From the NCBI GenBank assembly GCA_947625055.1, contig CANQMT010000028.1, positions 1 through 33,711 on the forward strand: 33,711 nt of DNA, read 5' to 3'. The stretch's first letter is position 1. Every line of letters begins with the position of its first letter. Origin of the DNA: an uncultured Monoglobus sp. GTDB taxonomy: Bacteria > Bacillota > Clostridia > Monoglobales > Monoglobaceae. Made by a program: the position numbers and the translations under genes. Positions 30,819-33,711 of the stretch are shown piece after piece. Under the pieces are notes generated by a model. That model did no database searches. It was not told the DNA's origin and saw only the letters and a program-made list of their open reading frames with translations.

Positions 30819-32246
30819 ATGAAAACAGCGGCTTGTTATATACGTGTTTCGACCGAAGATCAGGTTGAATATTCTCCCGATGCTCAGCTTCGGGCGATGA
30901 AAAAATATTGCAGCGACAACGATCTCCTGCTCCCCAAAGAGTTTATATTTATCGACGAGGGCATAAGCGGCCGCTCCGCCAAAAAGCGTCCCGCCTTTCA
31001 GAACATGATAAAAACGGCCAAGACAAAGCCGAAACCCTTTGATGTGATCCTCGTTCATAAGTTCGACCGCTTCGCCCGCTCCCGCGAGGACAGCGTTGTA
31101 TATAAATCAATGCTCCGCTCCGAGCTGGGTATTCAGGTCGTGTCGGTCACTGAGAATATCGGCGATGATAAGATGAGCGTTATCATGGAATCCATGCTTG
31201 AGAGCATGGCGGAATACTATTCTCTGAATTTGTCCGATGAGGTCAAAAAGGGCATGAGCGAGAAAGCAAAAAAAGGCGGCGTTCAGACAAAAGCCTCTTT
31301 CGGTTATCGCGTTGAAAACAATAAGTTTGTCCCCGATGAGACCGAGGCGCCGTATATCAAAGAAATATTCGAGAGCTTTGTCGGAGGCGAGGGCTATGGC
31401 AGCATAGCCCGCCGAATGAACGCCCGAGGCATAAAGACGCACCGCGGAAACAAATTTGAGCAGCGCACGATCCAGTATATAATCGGCAACCCCGTGTATA
31501 TCGGAACGTTGCGCTGGACTCCGTCGGGCAAAGTTGAGCGCAACGCTCCGAGGCCCGAGACGATTTTTCTTGAAAACCAGCACGAGCCTCTTGTCACGCG
31601 TGAGGTTTGGGACGCCGCGCAGGAAAAAAGAAACAAGCTCCTGCTCAACTCCAGAAAATATTTAAAGGATTTTGATGGCGTTTCATACTGGCTGTCGGGT
31701 CTTTTGGTCTGCGACAAGTGCGGCAAGACCCTGAGCCGCAGCGGGAAGTATTTACAATGCGGCGGATATTCAAAATCGCTGTGCAGCGTCTCGCACTCGA
31801 TCCCGGTCGCCCGCGCCGAACAGCTTGTTTTGAAGCAGCTTGAAGCGGATTATAATAACATCATGAGCGTCAGTCTTGAAAGCGGCGCGCGGAAAATAAA
31901 AAACACCGACGAGGCCAAAACATACACCGAAGCGATCGCCCGCCTTGAAAAATCCTTGCAGCGCGCCAAAGACGCCTACATCGCCGGAGTCGACACGCTC
32001 GAAGAATACGGTGAAAACAAAACACGCATACAAGATGAGATCGAAAAAAGCAAAAAACTGCTCAAGGAGCAGAACAGACAAAAACCCACAGACCCGAAAG
32101 AACTTGCCGAAAATATAAAACACGCGATCGAGTTTATCCAAGACGAAAACAACTCTGTCGAGGACAAAAACAAAGCCCTAAAACAATTCATATCCAAAAT
32201 CACATTTATAAAAGCCTCAAAAACCCTCGAGATCACGTACTTTTAA
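30819..32246 (+). CDS. Large serine recombinase (element 1)
   Basis: Site-specific recombinase of the large serine family (475 aa) that integrates or excises DNA through a phosphoserine intermediate. The resolvase domain (1-150) has catalytic S11 in YIRVSTEDQ and the Arg-rich HKFDRFARSRED loop (R84, R87). A recombinase domain follows (about 155-255, ARRMNARGIKTHRGNKFE). A zinc ribbon comes next (C298, C301, C314, C322) and a coiled-coil segment at about 385-445. GGAGG lies seven bases before the ATG. A longer frame to 30615 has no ribosome site. Its stop is 13 bp before the cotJC fragment, the position expected when the attachment site lies right after the gene. Base composition matches the chromosome. 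Confidence 0.93.
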   Translation: MKTAACYIRVSTEDQVEYSPDAQLRAMKKYCSDNDLLLPKEFIFIDEGISGRSAKKRPAFQNMIKTAKTKPKPFDVILVHKFDRFARSREDSVVYKSMLRSELGIQVVSVTENIGDDKMSVIMESMLESMAEYYSLNLSDEVKKGMSEKAKKGGVQTKASFGYRVENNKFVPDETEAPYIKEIFESFVGGEGYGSIARRMNARGIKTHRGNKFEQRTIQYIIGNPVYIGTLRWTPSGKVERNAPRPETIFLENQHEPLVTREVWDAAQEKRNKLLLNSRKYLKDFDGVSYWLSGLLVCDKCGKTLSRSGKYLQCGGYSKSLCSVSHSIPVARAEQLVLKQLEADYNNIMSVSLESGARKIKNTDEAKTYTEAIARLEKSLQRAKDAYIAGVDTLEEYGENKTRIQDEIEKSKKLLKEQNRQKPTDPKELAENIKHAIEFIQDENNSVEDKNKALKQFISKITFIKASKTLEITYF

Positions 32247-32259
32247 TTTTTATCGTCAA

Positions 32260-32367
32260 ACGCAATCAGGCGGTCCTAACGGTGAGATCAGCGCGTCTCT
32301 GAGATATTTGTCTCAGAGGTATGCGATGCCGACCGATGAGGCCAAGGCGCTGCTCACCGACATAGGC
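32260..32367 (+). pseudogene. cotJC: Internal fragment of a spore-coat manganese catalase gene (cotJC-like)
   Basis: The single frame from about 32260 to 32367 reads TQSGGPNGEISASLRYLSQR and continues YAMPTDEAKALLTDIG. From memory of the family, this is the first diiron-like Mn-ligand helix region of CotJC, where GGPNGEL-SLRYLSQRY and KGLLTDIG lead into TEELAHLE. The match starts at TQ and ends at DIG; the next codons (SFDLK, then TGA) are unrelated. Neither the roughly 25-30 N-terminal residues nor the C-terminal two thirds of the protein are in the window. It is flanked by two serine recombinase genes whose 3' ends point at it from both sides. It has no start codon of its own. Confidence 0.8.
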
Positions 32368-33711
32368 TCTTTTGATTTAAAATGAGGCTATCTTCTCCTG
32401 CTTCGGTTTTTGCGCTGTTTTCGCCGTTTTTCATCATGTTAGTGTCTTTTTTCTTATCCAACATATCACCTACTATCACCTGCCACTTATGCGGCAGCAA
32501 ATTCACATAAACATCGTAATGATCTCTGTCATATATAACTATTTTCTCAATTAAATTTCTGTAAAATGTTTCATTTCTTTCTGTTCCATAAAGCATTTTA
32601 TTTATATGAACTTCAATATCTTTTATCGCACTGTCGATATCATAGCTGTCTTGCGATTTTCCTGATAACTTTGACAATAGTTTTTCAAGCTTTGTTATTT
32701 CATTTTCATATGTCTCCTTTTTTAGTCTGTACTCCTCTTTTGACAAAATGTCATTTAAGTACAGGTCGAGCAATTTTTCTTTTTTTGAGTTCAGATCAGA
32801 TATATTTTTCCTTATGTCTGTTTCACTTACTGTTTTCTCACGATCTCTTATAAAAATCGGCCTGAGCGCTTCGGATATGCCGTTAATAATTTTAGGCTTA
32901 TTCACTTCAAGATGTTCAATAACTTTTTGTATTATAATCATAAAATCCTCATCTCGAATACCGGCATGAAGATCACAACCTATTTTGTTCCCCGCCTTAT
33001 CCGTCTTCACTCCGCCATACATCATAGCATTGTAACATCTCCATGATTTGTATTTGCTTCCGTCTTTGCGTTTTTTGCTTCGTGATACAAATCTGTTTCC
33101 GCAGCAGCCGCATATAAGTTTTCCCGAAAGCGTATAACGATTGCTGTGTTTACTCTTTATTTCAGCGGTTGGTTCTTTCTTTTTTAGTTCGGCTTGTGCC
33201 ATGTCCCACAATTCTCTTGAGATTATGGGCTCATGATGATCTCTGATTATAACAAGATCTTCAATACCGCGATTATATTTCTTTTCGTGTGTCAGATAAT
33301 CGGGTGTGTATGTCTTTTTCTGAATTAAATCTCCACAATATTTTTCGTTTCTTAGCGCTCGAAGTATTACCGTGTTTGTCCACATCACATTGCCTGTAAC
33401 AGTCTTATAGCCTTCCTCGCGAAGTTCTCTTGCAATTGTTGAAGTTCCTTTTCGTTCATTAACAAATTTATGAAAAATTAAGCGGACGATTTTAGCGCCG
33501 TCCTCATTTATGTATAGTTTTCCGTCATGAACGTCATATCCAAGCATATTACGGCCAAAGACAACACCTTTTTCCATTTGCCGCTTCTGTCCCCACTTTA
33601 CTCGTTCCGATGTTTTTCGGCTTTCTTCCTGAGCAAGTGAAGCCATAATAGTCAGGCGCAATTCACCGTCCGGCGCAAGAGTATGAATATTGTCAAGCAT
33701 AAAGTAAACTC
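32354..33711 (-). CDS. Large serine recombinase (element 2), 5' end cut by the window
   Basis: Second large serine recombinase, convergent to the first and only distantly like it. The frame continues past the right edge, so the catalytic Ser region is not visible. What is seen begins late in the resolvase domain (LTIMASLAQEESRKTSERVKWG), followed by the recombinase domain (KFVNERKGTSTIARELREEGY), a zinc ribbon beginning LICGCCGNRF with later Cys residues, and a coiled coil rich in Lys/Glu at about 295-345 of the visible part. The gene is clearly more AT-rich than its neighbours, suggesting recent arrival. The last codons and the TGA lie inside cotJC-derived DNA, so the host target supplies its C-terminus. 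Confidence 0.93.
   Translation of the reverse strand, partial: VYFMLDNIHTLAPDGELRLTIMASLAQEESRKTSERVKWGQKRQMEKGVVFGRNMLGYDVHDGKLYINEDGAKIVRLIFHKFVNERKGTSTIARELREEGYKTVTGNVMWTNTVILRALRNEKYCGDLIQKKTYTPDYLTHEKKYNRGIEDLVIIRDHHEPIISRELWDMAQAELKKKEPTAEIKSKHSNRYTLSGKLICGCCGNRFVSRSKKRKDGSKYKSWRCYNAMMYGGVKTDKAGNKIGCDLHAGIRDEDFMIIIQKVIEHLEVNKPKIINGISEALRPIFIRDREKTVSETDIRKNISDLNSKKEKLLDLYLNDILSKEEYRLKKETYENEITKLEKLLSKLSGKSQDSYDIDSAIKDIEVHINKMLYGTERNETFYRNLIEKIVIYDRDHYDVYVNLLPHKWQVIVGDMLDKKKDTNMMKNGENSAKTEAGEDSLILNQKSLCR

Noticed and set aside
1..33711. CRISPR array, tRNA or rRNA genes
   Set aside because: No regularly spaced repeats and no tRNA- or rRNA-like sequence was recognised on either strand by reading; a tool search was not possible.

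Overview
The window reads as chromosome of an anaerobic, low-redox Gram-positive bacterium of the class Clostridia. My best guess is a gut Oscillospirales/Ruminococcaceae-like lineage; this is inferred from gene content and cannot be settled from sequence alone. Supporting signs are a reverse-order rubrerythrin, FeoB, a BceRS/AB-like sensor-transporter module, PASTA kinase PrkC with PrpC, the conserved Firmicute fmt-yugP-rsmB-rlmN-prpC-prkC-rsgA-rpe-thiN gene order, strong AGGAGG ribosome sites, sigma-A promoters, and a fragment of a spore-coat manganese catalase (cotJC). I saw no rRNA, tRNA or CRISPR array.

Layout. (1) 1-3000, minus strand: rubrerythrin, citrate synthase, a 97-residue acidic helical protein, and a shrunken relic of a HerA-like DUF853/YjgR ATPase that has lost its nucleotide-binding motifs. 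(2) 3055-7863, minus strand: one operon of response regulator, intramembrane-type histidine kinase, ABC ATPase and two-module FtsX-type permease, led by a perfect consensus promoter and containing a palindrome-rich internal spacer. (3) 8012-10391, minus strand: an exported protein with repeats resembling copper-amine-oxidase-N (stalk) segments, a nitroreductase, and a TatD-associated-type radical SAM protein. (4) 10576-12909, plus strand: threonine ammonia-lyase, RidA (which clears the enamine made by the lyase) and a DUF1624 membrane acyltransferase-like protein. (5) 12871-22379, minus strand: a ten-gene housekeeping cluster starting at fmt with its own promoter and ending in a small lipoprotein. 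It links translation initiation, rRNA modification, ribosome assembly, PASTA kinase/phosphatase signalling, pentose phosphate and thiamine metabolism. (6) 22616-25222, minus strand: an 868-residue exported protein with a clear copper-amine-oxidase-N domain. (7) 25322-30382, plus strand: FeoB, PyrE with a textbook terminator, and a Zn/Cd/Pb-type P1B ATPase with a strong promoter followed by an ArsR/SmtB-like operator. (8) 30439-33711: a small unknown gene and two convergent large serine recombinases.

The most interesting region is the right end. Between the 3' ends of the two recombinases lie about 108 bp that encode, in one open frame, the first manganese-ligand helix region of CotJC. The homology stops abruptly on both sides, beside one recombinase gene on the left and inside the tail of the other on the right. 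The rest of cotJC is not in the window. This looks like a sporulation gene hit twice by serine-recombinase elements. Such elements are known to interrupt other sporulation genes (sigK, spsM, spoVFB) and to be excised during development, so a developmental rearrangement is possible. A dead remnant is equally compatible with what can be seen.
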